Positions 12,001 through 23,459 are shown, counted from the first letter of the stretch. The stretch is DNA of 64,000 nt from Enoplolaimus lenunculus (GCA_030248215.1 JASANG010001849.1:62001-126000); one strand, 5' to 3'. The notes: generated from the letters alone by a model not told the origin. Translations and numbers: made by a program.

Positions 12001-14458
12001 TACAAACCTTTGAAGGCCATTATCGAATAGTTAGCAAATAGATAATTTGCAAATTTGCTTAATTTACGAGACAAAATTAGGACTTTTTGAATTATTCCAA
12101 TAATTATTAGGGTGGCTGAAAGGTTTTTGCGTGCGAGGAATCTGAGGAACTTGCTTACAAACCTCCAAAAGCGATAAATGAATTATTAGCTATTAACTAA
12201 TTTGCATATTACCTTAATTGCTTACGTGTGTTCGAGCTTCGCTCCATAAATGTTGTCCCACTACGACTGGTTCGTACAGTCACAAAATTCCTTGTTCGAT
12301 TCCGATTATTATAAATTCCGGTGTAAATGTGTTGTTCTGATTCTGGTGTGATACAGTTCCGCTTTGCATCTTGGTTTCAACACAGTTTTAATTATCATGG
12401 CTTTTGAATCTCAAGGTAGCGTTCGAATCCGAAATGTTCTTCGAAAAAATAAAGTTGTTGATTCTGTTTCTTGTGAGTTTAACTTAAACTGTATAAAAAC
12501 GCTTAAGTACAAAATCTCCAATCGAAGTGTTTTAGGAACAGCTACGTAAACAAAACGCCGAAGCCGCAAAGGCATCTGCGACAAAAGAACGTGCACTCGA
12601 ATCACAGCTGGCAACACTTGGTGACAGTTTAGCGTCGCTCAGAGTTGAATTGAGCACAGCGACTGAGTCACTTACAATTGTAAATGCCGAAAAAGATAAG
12701 CTGGCAGAGAAAAATAAAGGTACGTTCCATTTTCTTCTAAGGTTTATCGACATGCGCAAGTTTTTGCACCGAAAAATTGTAGCTGTAAATTGCACATCAT
12801 TGTTTGTTTTTTGGGTTGCCATGAAAGTTGTCAGCTCTGGTTTACAGCTATAAGTTACATACTGTGATACTTTTGGTTTATTTGAAAGCGTGCTTTTTGC
12901 TTAATTGGTTTTTGATTGCAGATCTTGGCCGATTTTCATGAAGTTTATCTGCTATAGACGTGTCACTGAAGTCTATTTTTGACGCTATTGTGTATCTCAA
13001 AAAGCACAGAATAACTTTTGTACGAACACGAAAAATGCTTGAATGTACTATAAAAACTGTTGTTGTGTTGACATTCACTGGCTTTGTCAGTGCCACCAAA
13101 TAATGTGCGTTTTGGCGCATCTTATGATGTTAAGTAAAACTCACTTTGTTTTTCAGAAATGACAGCACAATTGGAGACGTGGAACGACGAGAAGCGAAGT
13201 TTGATGCAAAGGTGAATTATGGTTGAATTGTGTATTTTTGGGCAAAGTCAAGAGTTTTATCAGACAAATCTATTTAGGAATCTGATATTTAAGGTTTAAG
13301 TTTCTAAAAAAATTTGGGTTTTGAGGTGACGGTTTTTAGTAAAAAATTGTTAGTTCTTTCTATTTTTATCTCAGCGGATGTGGTTGTGTCGGCTAAATTA
13401 GGTGCTATAAAATTCCGAAATTTACATGTTCGAGTTTGCTACAGTTGGGTGCTCAGTATATCGATCAATTGGTTTGTTACTGTCAGGTGTCTGGATATGG
13501 AAAAAGAATTGGACGAAGAGAAAGATAGCGTGCTTGAGTTTAAACGGCTTTACGATGAAGCTTCATCTGCAATGTATGAACTTGGTCGAGCGAACCAGTC
13601 ACTTCAGGTAAGTTAATCTTAGCTCTTGTTTATCATTGAGTAGAATTACTGACCAAAACGTTTTGTATGATTGTGCCTAATGACATTAGTGTATACCAAT
13701 GAACCTAACTGTTTCAAAGCTTTATTGTTTTCTCGGTCTAGGCATTTTTATGCAATCCGCTATGTGTGGATGCTGTGCTGTTATTATTCTGGAAAGGCAA
13801 TACTCATGCGAGGGAAAAGGTCATGCCGAAATGCTGAATACTCGGCAACTGATGTTTGTATTTACTATGGCGGGCTACTAAAGACAGATATAAATCATGT
13901 TCGTGGCTGTTTATATATTTTATAAAGCTATTGAACATTACATAGCTTGAAAATAAGCACGAGTTTATGTTTCAACAACATCGGCAGTTATTATTCTGTT
14001 TTCAAGGTATAATTGATCAGTTTTAAATTCAAATTATGTACTATTTTAGATTGATTATAAGAAGTGTGTTGATAGAAAATGGGTTCGCGACGCAGACGCA
14101 ATAAATTGTTCTGCGTGTGGGAAGGTCTTCATCTTTAGCGTTCGCAAGGTAACGAATAACTTTGTCTCTGCCTAAATTTTGTGTACTTTCTAGCATTCTG
14201 TTCTGACTTTGTTTACGTCGTCTTAGTTATATCTTTCGTTTTGCTGTCATTTCGAGATTGAGTTATTATAAGTAACGCTTAATTAGGTACTAACGGGTCG
14301 ATGTTACGTCTGTAGTGTGTTGTACTTTTTAGCATCACTGCCGAAATTGTGGTGATATATTTTGCAACGAATGTTCGTCGAAAACAGCATACGTGGTGTC
14401 AAGTAAAAAGAAAGTCCGCGTTTGTGATAACTGTGAAAAAGATCTATCAAACCGATAA
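1..14458 (+). CDS. EEA1: EEA1-like early endosome tether (coiled coil + C-terminal FYVE), 5' partial
   Basis: Exons read by hand: 1-35, 288-374, 523-605, 2382-2475, 3162-3215, 3424-3525, 3944-4060, 4342-4476, 4931-5050, 5760-5882, 6629-6694, 7081-7200, 7922-7969, 8085-8108, 8299-8397, 8765-8842, 9027-9185, 9444-9533, 9976-10107, 10373-10468, 10792-10881, 12536-12719, 13157-13211, 13487-13607, 14050-14148, 14333-14458. They join in frame into 844 residues plus stop. Residues 1 to about 770 are charged heptad-type coiled coil. The last two exons make a FYVE zinc finger with its three signatures: WVRDAD (WxxD), RKHHCRNCG split across the last intron, and RVC in RVCDNC, with four CxxC pairs. Known for the family: EEA1 binds PI3P through FYVE and Rab5, and tethers early endosomes. 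The N-terminal C2H2 finger of EEA1 would lie before the window. Alternatives are other long coiled-coil FYVE proteins; length and C-terminal FYVE favour EEA1. Most internal exons are multiples of three between phase-0 introns. Confidence 0.86.
2629..2758. other. GC-rich island ending in an A-run, inside an EEA1 intron
   Basis: About 110 bases are far richer in G and C than the surrounding intron (many CGC, GCGCG and CACCC words) and run directly into an almost pure A stretch near 2740-2758. The look is of a retroposed fragment with an A-tail on the plus strand. No A or B box and no coding frame of note was found in it. Origin unknown. Confidence 0.4.
6071..6292. mobile_element. hAT-like MITE, CAGGGATGG family, short copy
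   Basis: It starts CAGGGATG and ends ATCCCTG. The right side carries iterated GAGACC/GGTCTCGG words as in the other copies of this family. Flanking octamers TTCATGGT (6063-6070) and TTTATTGT (6293-6300) match at 6 of 8 positions, compatible with a worn 8-bp target duplication. It lies in an intron of the EEA1-like gene. Confidence 0.6.
10979..12364. mobile_element. hAT-like MITE of the GATTCC-word family, split by a satellite-like array
   Basis: The left part (10985-11230) has the TGCAACCGAAATTCCGATTCC-type start, and the right part (12290-12364) ends in TTCCGCTTTGCATC. Both match the ends of the intact copy at 20770-21235. Between them sits the AT-rich array at 11320-12235. The element lies in the intron before the 184-base exon of the EEA1-like gene and enlarges it to about 1.65 kb. 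Confidence 0.6.
11320..12235 (+). repeat. AT-rich satellite-like array, unit about 155-185 bp, five units
   Basis: Five imperfect head-to-tail units each contain a GCTAATTTGCATATTAGC-like palindromic word, an AATTAGGACTTTTT block, a CACTAATTATTA block and a GGTTTTTGGGTGCGAGGAATC block. The last block recurs near 11441, 11607, 11790, 11966 and 12122. The right boundary reads towards a CCACTACGACTGG word that also bounds the related arrays near 34575 and 35635, so the array seems to be part of a mobile unit rather than local slippage. Confidence 0.7.
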
Positions 14459-14916
14459 TGTTATTCATCTTACCGATACCCTGTTAACTCCTATTCGCTC
14501 AGTTATTATGATGCACCGTAGATAACATCGTCGCCGGAGTGCAACAAAATTGAATGTAACAAATACACATTTTTATCCAGAACTGCAAAAACACATTCTT
14601 TAACTGCTAAAGATCGGAGGTATGTGATAAGCACTTTACCGTGTAGTTGTTAGTTTAACCATAAGACTGCGAAAATTTCGTCATTTGACCGCAGTAATGC
14701 TACCTCTGGGAAGTTGGTCTGTACTATTATGTTAGTGTTAATGAAATTGACGTAATCAGATTTCTGCTGACTACTTTGCTAGCGTTTGCAATGCATTTTC
14801 AGAGTAGTTGGTGGTGTGAATCCGGCGGTTATGTGTTAGTATGTTATATTGTTTATCACTCGTACATACAGTTGCTAATAGTTCTTGTATATTTTTAAGT
14901 TTCCCGCACACCTATC

Positions 14917-14922
14917 AATAAA
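14917..14922 (+). terminator. candidate polyadenylation signal AATAAA
   Basis: AATAAA lies about 460 bases after the stop codon of the EEA1-like gene on the same strand, in AT-rich sequence. It is the first canonical hexamer I noticed downstream. In such AT-rich DNA the hexamer is common by chance, so only its position supports it. Confidence 0.3.
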
Positions 14923-16140
14923 TCAGGCTAAATGTTTTGAGTTTCGTTCCAATTCTACTAAAAGACTTTAGCACAATCACCAATTAGGAGCCATGCAAGT
15001 AATCCTGAAAGAGGATTATTCAAAAATGCTGTTAAAATTAAAAATGCATAGTTAATGTCTCAGCAGAAATTATCGAAATCTATGCGTTTAGCTTAAGGTC
15101 TGAATCACAAATGAGAGTTTTGGTCTCGTTAAGTCTTAGTTTGTCGCCGGTATACTTTCAAACCGAAACGTGAACTGAAAGTGAATCAAAGACCGATGAC
15201 ATTCTTGGTCGTTCTGAACGTTCACTTTCTTGCAACGTGCTTGCTTACCTATATTAGCTAACTCATAAATTTTGTTATTTATGTTTGTTACGATGGTTTT
15301 TGCACTATGTGAATTGGTTTTCCAAGTTAGACTGCAGAAATACTTGAGGTAACATTACATGTTGCCGATCTAAACGAGCTGTATTTTACCAAGCTCTCAA
15401 TATTATTTAGTCACCGACAGGTGCTATATTGTTCGCTTCACAAATTATTTTGTTATAGCTATTTATATTCCTTTGCAGATAAATAATTGTTGCGTTATTC
15501 TTTGCCGTTCAGTGCCATAACCTTGTAATGCCCGAACTTGTTTGTAGAAAAAGACATGAGTCGGTTTGCTATGTGTGCAGTTGCATTAGGTTGTTTTACA
15601 GCAGAGGCGTAGTCAATGTGTCTTGGAAGCGTAGACATTTAATTCACGAACGTAGAAACGTTTTGCGACAGTTTCTATCAAATTTAACAATAACGGAACG
15701 ACTTTTTTACATACATTAAAATCAGGAAAATAATATTTACGTTGTACCCATTTAATAACGAATTTCTGGGCTGTTTAAGGCTTTTAATGTCTGCAATACA
15801 AGACATTTATGTCTTGGAAATTTAAGAAAGACGAAGTTTTGAAATTTAGAGACAATTTATTTTGTGTGTAGCGCTCAAATCACCCCTTCAAACCATTACA
15901 AAATTAAAATTTGCATCGTGACAAATCTTTTGCTCGCGAATTCCTTAACTCCGTCGTTATTGCAACTTAAGTGTGGATCCGTAGACCGCTCTTCGAATTG
16001 AAAACCCTGGCTACGCGCCTGTTTTACAGTTCTCAATAATTGCGCACAAAACTAGTTTGGGTATTCAAGGGTTAAAAATTTGTTTTTCCTAAACCATGTA
16101 TAATAAAGTTATACTCGTTTCTGCGTTTTGTTTATGGATT

Positions 16141-16198
16141 GAATGGATTAGATTTTAAAAGTCGAAGCAGAATGGATTAGATTTTAAAAGTCGAAGCA
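16141..16198 (+). repeat. perfect tandem duplication of 29 bp
   Basis: Two identical 29-base units (16141-16169 and 16170-16198) lie next to each other in the intergenic stretch after the EEA1-like gene. Confidence 0.85.
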
Positions 16199-16984
16199 TA
16201 TATAGAGCTGGTATTTTATCGCTAAATTGTAATCCAAAATATTTAGTCATAAATAAAACATGTTAGTATCTGGCCGCTGGCAAAACATGAATATAATTTA
16301 ATTAGTACTGACCAACAATTGATTTTTACCGAATTTTAACTGCAGTGTTTTTAATTGGTTTGATGCGTTCTGGGGAGATGCAAAAAGTATCTGGTGTTTC
16401 GGTTATGTGAAACCAAAGTTTAGGTATAAGCGTAGGAGGTGTGAAACAATCGGTTTAGAAGCGAATGGGTTATTGTATATACTAGCATCTCAAGTCATTC
16501 GCATTTTTTATTGCATGAATTGTGTAAAAAAATTTAGATCGACCACTCAGATTGAAGCACACCAATTTGGGGCTTGCGAGCATATTGGCCGGCTCTTATC
16601 TGATACATTGTTATAAGGGATTCACCTAAAAATTGATTCCTGTTCGAGTTGCGGCATTGCAGAACGTGGGAACCGGAATTTTTACGGTGATGTGCCAAAT
16701 CGTTTGCATAAACATAAAATTTTACAGTTGCAAAATTTTGAGTCGAACTTTATGACTCATCTCGTTCAGTTCAATAAGTTGCTAAATTGAAATATTTGTT
16801 GAGTAATTTTACATGATTGATGAAAACGAAAAGGAATGGCGAAGGACTCACTCTAGAAACGTTTATGGCAAATTTACTAAAAAGAAGTGTTTCGATGTTA
16901 AAACTTATTTTAAAATCAGGTATCTGTTTTTGTTTCTTGAAAAGTTAGTTCCTGTTATGGAACCCTACTTGTTACCTAAACATG

Positions 16985-17470
16985 TGGGCCCTGATTAATA
17001 CCGAACCGTGGTCTTTGACCCGAGGCCACTTTAACACAGTGGGATGTGGGTAAGGATTTTTTACCCGACCCGCGCTTTGCCCAGACAAGAATTTTTTTTA
17101 CCCGTGGGTTTACTCACGCTAAAATGATCTACTTACGACCCACCACAGTTTATACCCGCGCATGAAGTTAGACCAGTATTTTAAAGATCGCTGGTGATTT
17201 GAAAGTTACTGAAGCTTGGCGTTATAGTTGCAATTAATTTTACACATGAAAGCTTACTTACTATAATAGAAATCACATCATTTCAAACGCAATTAAATAA
17301 AGCGTAGTTTTGCTTTTTCAACGCTCACTAGCTAGCCTAGCGTATGTTTTGCACGTTGACTTTTAAAGGTTTCCTAGTCGCGGATATACCCGCGGCTGAA
17401 ATTTTTTACCCGACCAGTGGTTACCCGCGGGTATCTATGGGTACGCGCGGGTTAAGTCCGACTCAACTCT
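16985..17470. repeat. degenerate element rich in ACCCG/CGGGT words
   Basis: Both ends of this AT-rich stretch carry iterated ACCCG, CCCGCGG and GGGTA words (about 17000-17160 and 17370-17460) around an unremarkable core. This is the same architecture as the word-iterating MITEs elsewhere in the window. Clear terminal repeats or target duplications were not found. The rest of 14460-17830 holds no supported gene. Confidence 0.4.
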
Positions 17471-17830
17471 AACATATGGTCACTACTATATCACCATGTA
17501 TTTGACTAATCTTTTATGAGCTCTCCTGTTGTGTGTATATTGTGCATAGGCTGGCTAAGCTATTATGGTGTCTGTTTGTGCCTCTGCTGATAAACCGTAC
17601 ACGTTCCTTGTGAATCATACTCGAGTATAAATTAACTTGCTTGGGTATGAAAAATGTTATTTTGTACCACGGGGAGTTTCTGCTTATTTATATAGTTTCA
17701 TAAGAATTAAAATTAATTATTTATTGTTTTGAAACATAGCACACGTTGAGTGTTTTTGAAAATTTGATATAAATTTGAGACACGTTTGGATTTAATCGGA
17801 ATGTAAAGTTTGACTCTTAATTCCAATTTC

Positions 17831-18222
17831 GCAATGTACAGTAGGTGGATACTGGTTTATTTTACGCCATACTAGTGTTATTCAATAAAAGGCAAAAGTA
17901 CCACCTCTCATATTATACTGGCTATGGTTTGATATATATCAGTCTAACTTAGGGTTAGGCATATGCTAAGCATTGTTTTATTATATTCGAGTCATTATGT
18001 GCGGAGGGACAAACTTTTGTGCTTGCGCAATGTACAGTAGGTGGATACTGGTTTATTTTACGCCATACTAGTGTTATTCAATAAAAGGCAAAAGTACCAC
18101 CTCTCATATTATACTGGCTATGGTTTGATATATATAAGTCTAACTTAGGGTTAGGCATAGGCTAAGCATTGTTTTATTATATTCGAGTCATTATGTGCGG
18201 AGGGACAAACTTTTGTGCTTGA
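17831..18222 (+). repeat. tandem duplication, 196-bp unit, two near-identical copies
   Basis: Copy 1 is 17831-18026 and copy 2 is 18027-18222. They begin GCAATGTACAGTAGGTGG and end GTGCTTG. Only a few substitutions separate them, so the duplication is recent, or is an assembly artefact. No gene is seen in the unit. Confidence 0.9.
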
Positions 18223-18485
18223 GTAAACATGTACAAACCCGGTAGCGTTGCTGTTCTGTGTTTAAGTAGTAGAAGTACAGGAAAATATTCAAAAACTCGG
18301 AATTGTACGTAACAATCTTTAAGCGTACTAAAAACTTATAATTAGCAAAGCTTTAAGATTTAAGTTATGATTACGATTTCAGCGAGACAATTGAGTTGAG
18401 GTTTAATCTCGATTTTATTTTATACCGGTTGGAGCCCTGCAAGCATCTATTTAATGACGCGTAGTTCATATTTTCGAGGCATCTT

Positions 18486-18855
18486 GGTTAGGTTTCTGAA
18501 ACCCTACTTAAGCACAGCTTGATACTTAAGTATTTGCAAAGTAACTTCTTAAACAACTTATCGGTTCTGAAAGTGTACTTAAGTTAAGTAAACTTTCAAG
18601 TCGCTTACCAAATTTAATGCATGACAGAGCAACAGTTGTTAAGCATATCCTTGATCCAATTGAAATTGTAGGCACATGGGAATTCTTTAGTATAAAATCA
18701 GTCTCTGGCTTCCTTGTTTTGGCACTGGTCCATAATTTGCAATTCTTTCTTTTGGTCTAAAAAGTTAAGTGTTTAATTCACTCAAATCAATGGCTTAAGT
18801 GAGTACTTAAGCAAAACTGAACTAAATACTTAAGTAAGGTTTTGGAAGCTCAGCC
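18486..18855. mobile_element. MITE with ACTTAAGT words (GGCTGGGTTTCT family)
   Basis: The left end resembles GGTTAGGTTTCTGAAACC and the right end GGTTTTGGAAGCTCAGCC, an imperfect terminal inverted repeat. The interior repeats the self-complementary word ACTTAAGT many times. A closer-to-consensus sibling is at 62779-63034. It ends about 95 bases upstream of the CX-module gene start and could contribute promoter sequence. Confidence 0.6.
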
Positions 18856-18949
18856 ATTATTTCTGTCATACTTACATCGGCGTTAGGTATAGAATGCACC
18901 GTATGTCTGTGTTGTTATAATGTTTTGGATAATTTTGGTAGGTACCACG

Positions 18950-21900
18950 ATGAACTTTACACGACTTTTAATTGTGGTCGCAAGCATTATTATTAGCAGC
19001 GGTCCTTACTTGTTTCTGGACTTTTGTGATGCTAAAGGTGGTCGTGGCGGCGGTGGCCGCGGCGGTGGTAGCCGAGGGGGCGGATATCGATCGTCAGGCG
19101 GACGAAGCCGTTCATACGGCAGCTATGGTTCAGGCACGCGGAAAAGCTACGGTTCCGGGTCAACTAGTGGCGGATCTGGATTTAAATTTACTCGGACACG
19201 AACGCGTACCGTGACACTCAAACGGCCGTATTATTCAGGTTCTTATACGCGTAGTTCTGGGTTTAATAGTTTCGTTCAAGGCGCTGCTATTGGTTATTTA
19301 GCTGGTCGATCACGTCCGTATTATTACGCGCATCCGTATTATCATTACGATCGGTCTTGGGTGGTAAGTTTAGTGTAGCGTGAGTGCTTAGTTTTGGAAA
19401 ATGACAAATTATTGTGTTTTGCACGGGTATTGATTGAACGAGGACCGCATGATACTGTTCAGCCAGAGCATGCCACTGGGTACATTCTGTGCAGAAAAAA
19501 TGCACCCAGCGCGCGTTGCGTTTTGGCCGGATCAACCCCCACCCCTTTTTAGAGGAGGTGTGGTTGAAATGAAACAATCAAGTTGGGGAAGATGCTAATA
19601 AAATGCATTGTAAAAGTGGTCTATTTATATTGTTGACCACCTCGTTATCGGTTCGTTTTCTGTTTTGTGTGTTGCATACCTGACCTCGATCCTCTCCTGA
19701 ACTGAGGGGGTATGGGAAAAATGGAACAAGCGCTGGTACATTGAGTGCCATGCATATTTTAAGAAGTTGCGCACTCTTGTCTGAATAGTGCAAGTTCGAA
19801 GCAGAATTACGCCTTTGGACAACCCAAGGTGTAATTCTACCTAATGAACACATATAATTGTGATCGATTACTGTGGAACTGTGTAAACATATTGTTTTGG
19901 TTCAGTTTAATGCGATCATTGACTTTTGTGGTGTTCTGATTGTGTTATTAACGGAAACAGCAACGTTAATAGATAAAAGTCAAACATATCAAGTGATACA
20001 TATACAATACTAGCAGGGTGCGACCGGATATTAATTTACCGAACCGGATACGGATATTAATTTTTTTACCGGAACAGGAACCGGATACCGGATATTGTAT
20101 ATATTGAAATAATGTATGTTTCGCAGTATTTTTAGTGTGATCAGGGTTTTCGTCTGTTATAAACCATATATTAGCTGCTGATATACTGAAATACGTAATA
20201 CAAAAATGCGTTTAACTCTCACACGCTTAAGTTAAAAACAGCTAAAACGTATCGAAACTTGAACTTCTTGAATTGCCCAGAAATGTAATCGCAGCCAGAT
20301 ATTAAAGACGCTTACTTGTAAAAAGCATTTCATGATATTCGTCACCGGAACCGGATACGGATATCAGTTTTTACCGGATAATAAGCCGGAACCGGATATC
20401 CGGTAGCACCCTAAATACGAGTGACCAAGGACGTTGATAAAACTAGAGAGTGCGCCCGCCACTGATTTCGGGCAAAAGAAGATTATCAACCGCGTGGTCA
20501 AAATATATAATTTTCGACGCATTTCTTTCTATGTCGTGAAAATATGTTTAAAACAAGTGCTTCGCACAGTTCGGGACCTGCATCAAAAATAGCTGTGTTC
20601 ACATTCTCTGGAATCCCCATAACACCTCTTTCTTACGGACATCTCAACGATTTAACTGTCCAATCTGAAAAGAGTAATAACCAATCAGAAAACCATATAT
20701 ATCCACGCCAGCTAATCAAAATTATGCATGGCGATAGGTAATATCAAAAACGACTGAAAGCATGAGAGGCAGGGTGCAACCGGAATTTCGATTCCGATTA
20801 GAATTCCGATTGAATACAAGTTTCGATTCCGATTCTGATTCCGATTTCACAATCAATCGGAATCGCAATTCTGAAATTTTAATTTTAATCCTACTTGTTG
20901 TGATACGTTGCATAAAAATTTTGTATCATTTATTTGCATAAAAATTTTGTATCACTTATCTGTTAAATTGCCCTCGATGAGTTAACTTATATATCAATAA
21001 TTGATTGTTGTTTAGCTTTACAGAACCAGAAACGGTCGACACTTTCTTAATGCGACGTTTTTTGAAAATTGTTGCCAGCCAACAGACACATTAAATCAAT
21101 ATTATATTTGTGTATACAAATTATCCGTACAGTCACAACTTTTCTAGTTCCGATTCCGATTACAATTCCGGTATAAATTTACTGTTCCGATTCCTATTCC
21201 GATTCCGGTATAATCCAGCTCCGCTTTGCACCCTGATGACGGGCCAGGAAGAGGTAAATACTAACGAAACCCGAGGTAGCCTTTGCCCGCAGGTACCTAA
21301 CTGGTCTTACACAATACTATTAATTACGTACCATACTCCATTTCTTATGTGGCAATTATCTAATATTGTATTTCACACTTTTGGAATTGAACTCACAAAT
21401 CTGCGGCTTGATTGGTGAGAGAATTCCGCTCTGGGCTGGCCCAACTCGTAATTCATTCCGCTAACATATAATATACGTGTGTATAACAGTGTACACGTTA
21501 GTATTTCAGTGCTAGTTTAATTTCGTTCCGCATGTGCTTTAGAGTCGATCTAAAAGCAGTGCGTTAAGTTTAATTTTATTATTTCGGCCTTATTGAAACT
21601 TGTTTAGCGGAGTGTGAAGTAATTAGGAAGTCAGTCTAAATACGTACTCGATACATACTCTGAAAACCACAGTTCGGAATGGAAGTTTGCTCGAAAAATG
21701 GTACACATTCATGTGTTTAAACTACGATGACAAAATTTGTAACATCAAGCTCTGGGCGTAGATATATTTGAATTTCTATTAATGTTTTAGTCGCGCTCGA
21801 ACAATGTTTGCTCTTACACAGCAACGAAATCAGAACTCAAGCCTGGAGCTAATCTCACTGGACTGGAATCGAATTCTACTGTGACCCTTTATTTCAAGTA

Positions 21901-23459
21901 CGTAATAGCGTTTGAGATGATATTTGCTTGCATTGTATCTGCAGATATGTTTGTTATCCGAGTTTATTTCTTACTATATACATTAATTTCAAATAAGAGC
22001 TTACGTTTGTGATTATAAAACCTAGTGGCGTCGAAAATCTACATGCGATGGGTAACTTTTGCTCAAAGGGCGTAGTTTAAATTTTGTGCTATACACCGCT
22101 GTGTGTTTCAGTTGTGGTTCTGACTCGTGCTGTGGGCCTGATTGCTGTTACACAAACAAAGAAAACTACAACGAAATAACAGGATTGTCAATTGCTCTGA
22201 TAATGTAAGTATATTGCATTTTAATTGGTTTGGTTGTTTGATTGTGTAGAAATTGTTTATCTGAACCAGAAACATATTTCCAGTACGCAGGGTACAAATA
22301 AGCATCGGAAACATTTTGTATTGTGCTCGGAAATTATCGAACAAATTTTAAACCAAATCCACATATCAAAATGTGGAATATCAAACGCTACATTGTTTCA
22401 TTACCAAACACGGTAAATTAAGTTACAGTGAAAAAAACTGAAAAAAATTATTTGTTTTCAAATCAACTGCATTTATTGTTATTTCTATTGCAACAGACGT
22501 TCATTTTAAAAAAATGTACCACTGGGCGTTGCGTTTATGGCCGACCCCCCTTGTTTAGAGGGGAAGTCGCTATCACATGAATGCCCCTAAATTAAACTAT
22601 AAGGGGGCCATGTTTGACGCTGCATACATAATGTGCCAAGGTTCGCACGGGTTGTATTCCCCTCTAAATAAAGGGGGGTAGGGCAAAAGCGCAACGTGTG
22701 CCGAATACATTTCTTTCTACACAGAATTGTACCCAGTTATTCTTGTTGAAGTATGCATCATCCGCTCTTGATACTTTTAAAGCAAATTATTTATTATGGC
22801 ACTCGCGGTTCTAATCTGGGTTCACTCGCGCCTTAGTGCTCCCAATAGGAAACAAAACCAAAATTTTGTACTTAAATTTACTGCTAACCTTGCGTTATCT
22901 CCCAACTCCCACTCGTCATAAAGTTCTGGATCCACCTATCACTGTATACATGCATTAACCGATGTACTTTTGGTTTCATTTCAGCGCTACAATTGCCGGT
23001 TTCTTCCTATTAGCTTACTGGATGTGGTATAAAGTAAGCAATTACTCGGATTCATCATATACGTCCTGGTCTCGTGGGCAGAGTTGGCGTGATAGTTGGC
23101 GTTCGTTTGGACGTTCATTTTCAGGAGGACATGGCATGGCAGGAGGTTTTAATAAAAACACGTACGTGGTAACAGAACAAACTACAACTGAACAGTATAC
23201 TACTCCTGGTTATACAGCTCCCAATGACCACACAGTAGAAAAAAATCGGATCGATACAAACCGTGGGACAGCTAATTATTGGAAATCGGACGAAACCGAG
23301 CCTATTAATACAAAAGAACACACCAGTCATTCGTTTGGTCAAAGTGAAGATAGGGAACCGCCACGGCCGTCAGCTCCGCTCGAAGGTTTACCAGATCCAC
23401 CACCGTATTGTGCACCGCCGTCTGCGAACAAACATGGCTATGGTTGGCAAGTGCAATGA
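18950..23459 (+). CDS. Gly/Arg-rich, CX-module-like single-pass membrane protein
   Basis: Four exons (18950-19363, 21791-21897, 22112-22204, 22985-23459) join with phases 0, 2 and 2 into 362 residues. In order: a signal peptide or anchor (MNFTRLLIVVASIIISS); a low-complexity Gly/Arg/Ser/Tyr segment (about 30-100) with GRGGGGRGGG runs; a Tyr-rich patch near 125-135; a Cys-rich segment around 144-185 holding CGSDSCCGPDCC, the spacing seen in CX modules and reminiscent of Shisa-type ectodomains; NLT and NST sequons; one membrane helix (LSIALIIATIAGFFLLAYW); and a polar tail ending PDPPPY, a WW-domain ligand motif. Predicted topology is outside-in, type I. Start choice: a second ATG at 18920 is in frame, but 18950 begins the better signal peptide. 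AG at 18940-18941 lies just before it, so a 5' leader may be spliced on. Function unknown. Confidence 0.76.
19475..19850. mobile_element. MITE of the ACTGGGTACATTCTG family
   Basis: It begins with ACTGGGTACATTCTG, followed by AGAAAAAATG and a GTTGCGTTTTGGCC block. G-run blocks (GGGGG, AGAGGAGG) occur in the middle. Related copies occur at 22500-22738 and 31147-31392. The right boundary is uncertain. It lies in intron 1 of the CX-module gene. Confidence 0.5.
20014..20413. mobile_element. hAT-like MITE, CCGGATA-word family, with 8-bp target duplication
   Basis: The left end is CAGGGTGCGACCGGATA and the right end TATCCGGTAGCACCCTA, a terminal inverted repeat. Iterated CCGGATA/GGAACCGGATA words fill both subterminal zones. 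Flanking octamers AATACTAG (20006-20013) and AATACGAG (20414-20421) match at 7 of 8 positions. It lies in intron 1 of the CX-module gene. Its sibling is at 44853-45321. Confidence 0.85.
20770..21235. mobile_element. hAT-like MITE, GATTCC-word family
   Basis: It starts CAGGGTGCAACCGGAATTTC and ends TCCGCTTTGCACCCTG, with iterated GATTCC/GGAATC words inside both ends. Flanks ATGAGAGG (20762-20769) and ATGACGGG (21236-21243) match at 6 of 8. It lies in intron 1 of the CX-module gene and serves as the reference copy for several fragments in the window. Confidence 0.8.
22500..22738. mobile_element. MITE of the ACTGGGTACATTCTG family, with G-run arms
   Basis: It contains CTTGTTTAGAGGGG at the left and CCCCTCTAAATAAAGGGGGG at the right as inverted blocks, then ends TACACAGAATTGTACCCAGT. 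A copy at 31147-31392 shares the interior over about 200 bases. It lies in intron 3 of the CX-module gene. Confidence 0.65.
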
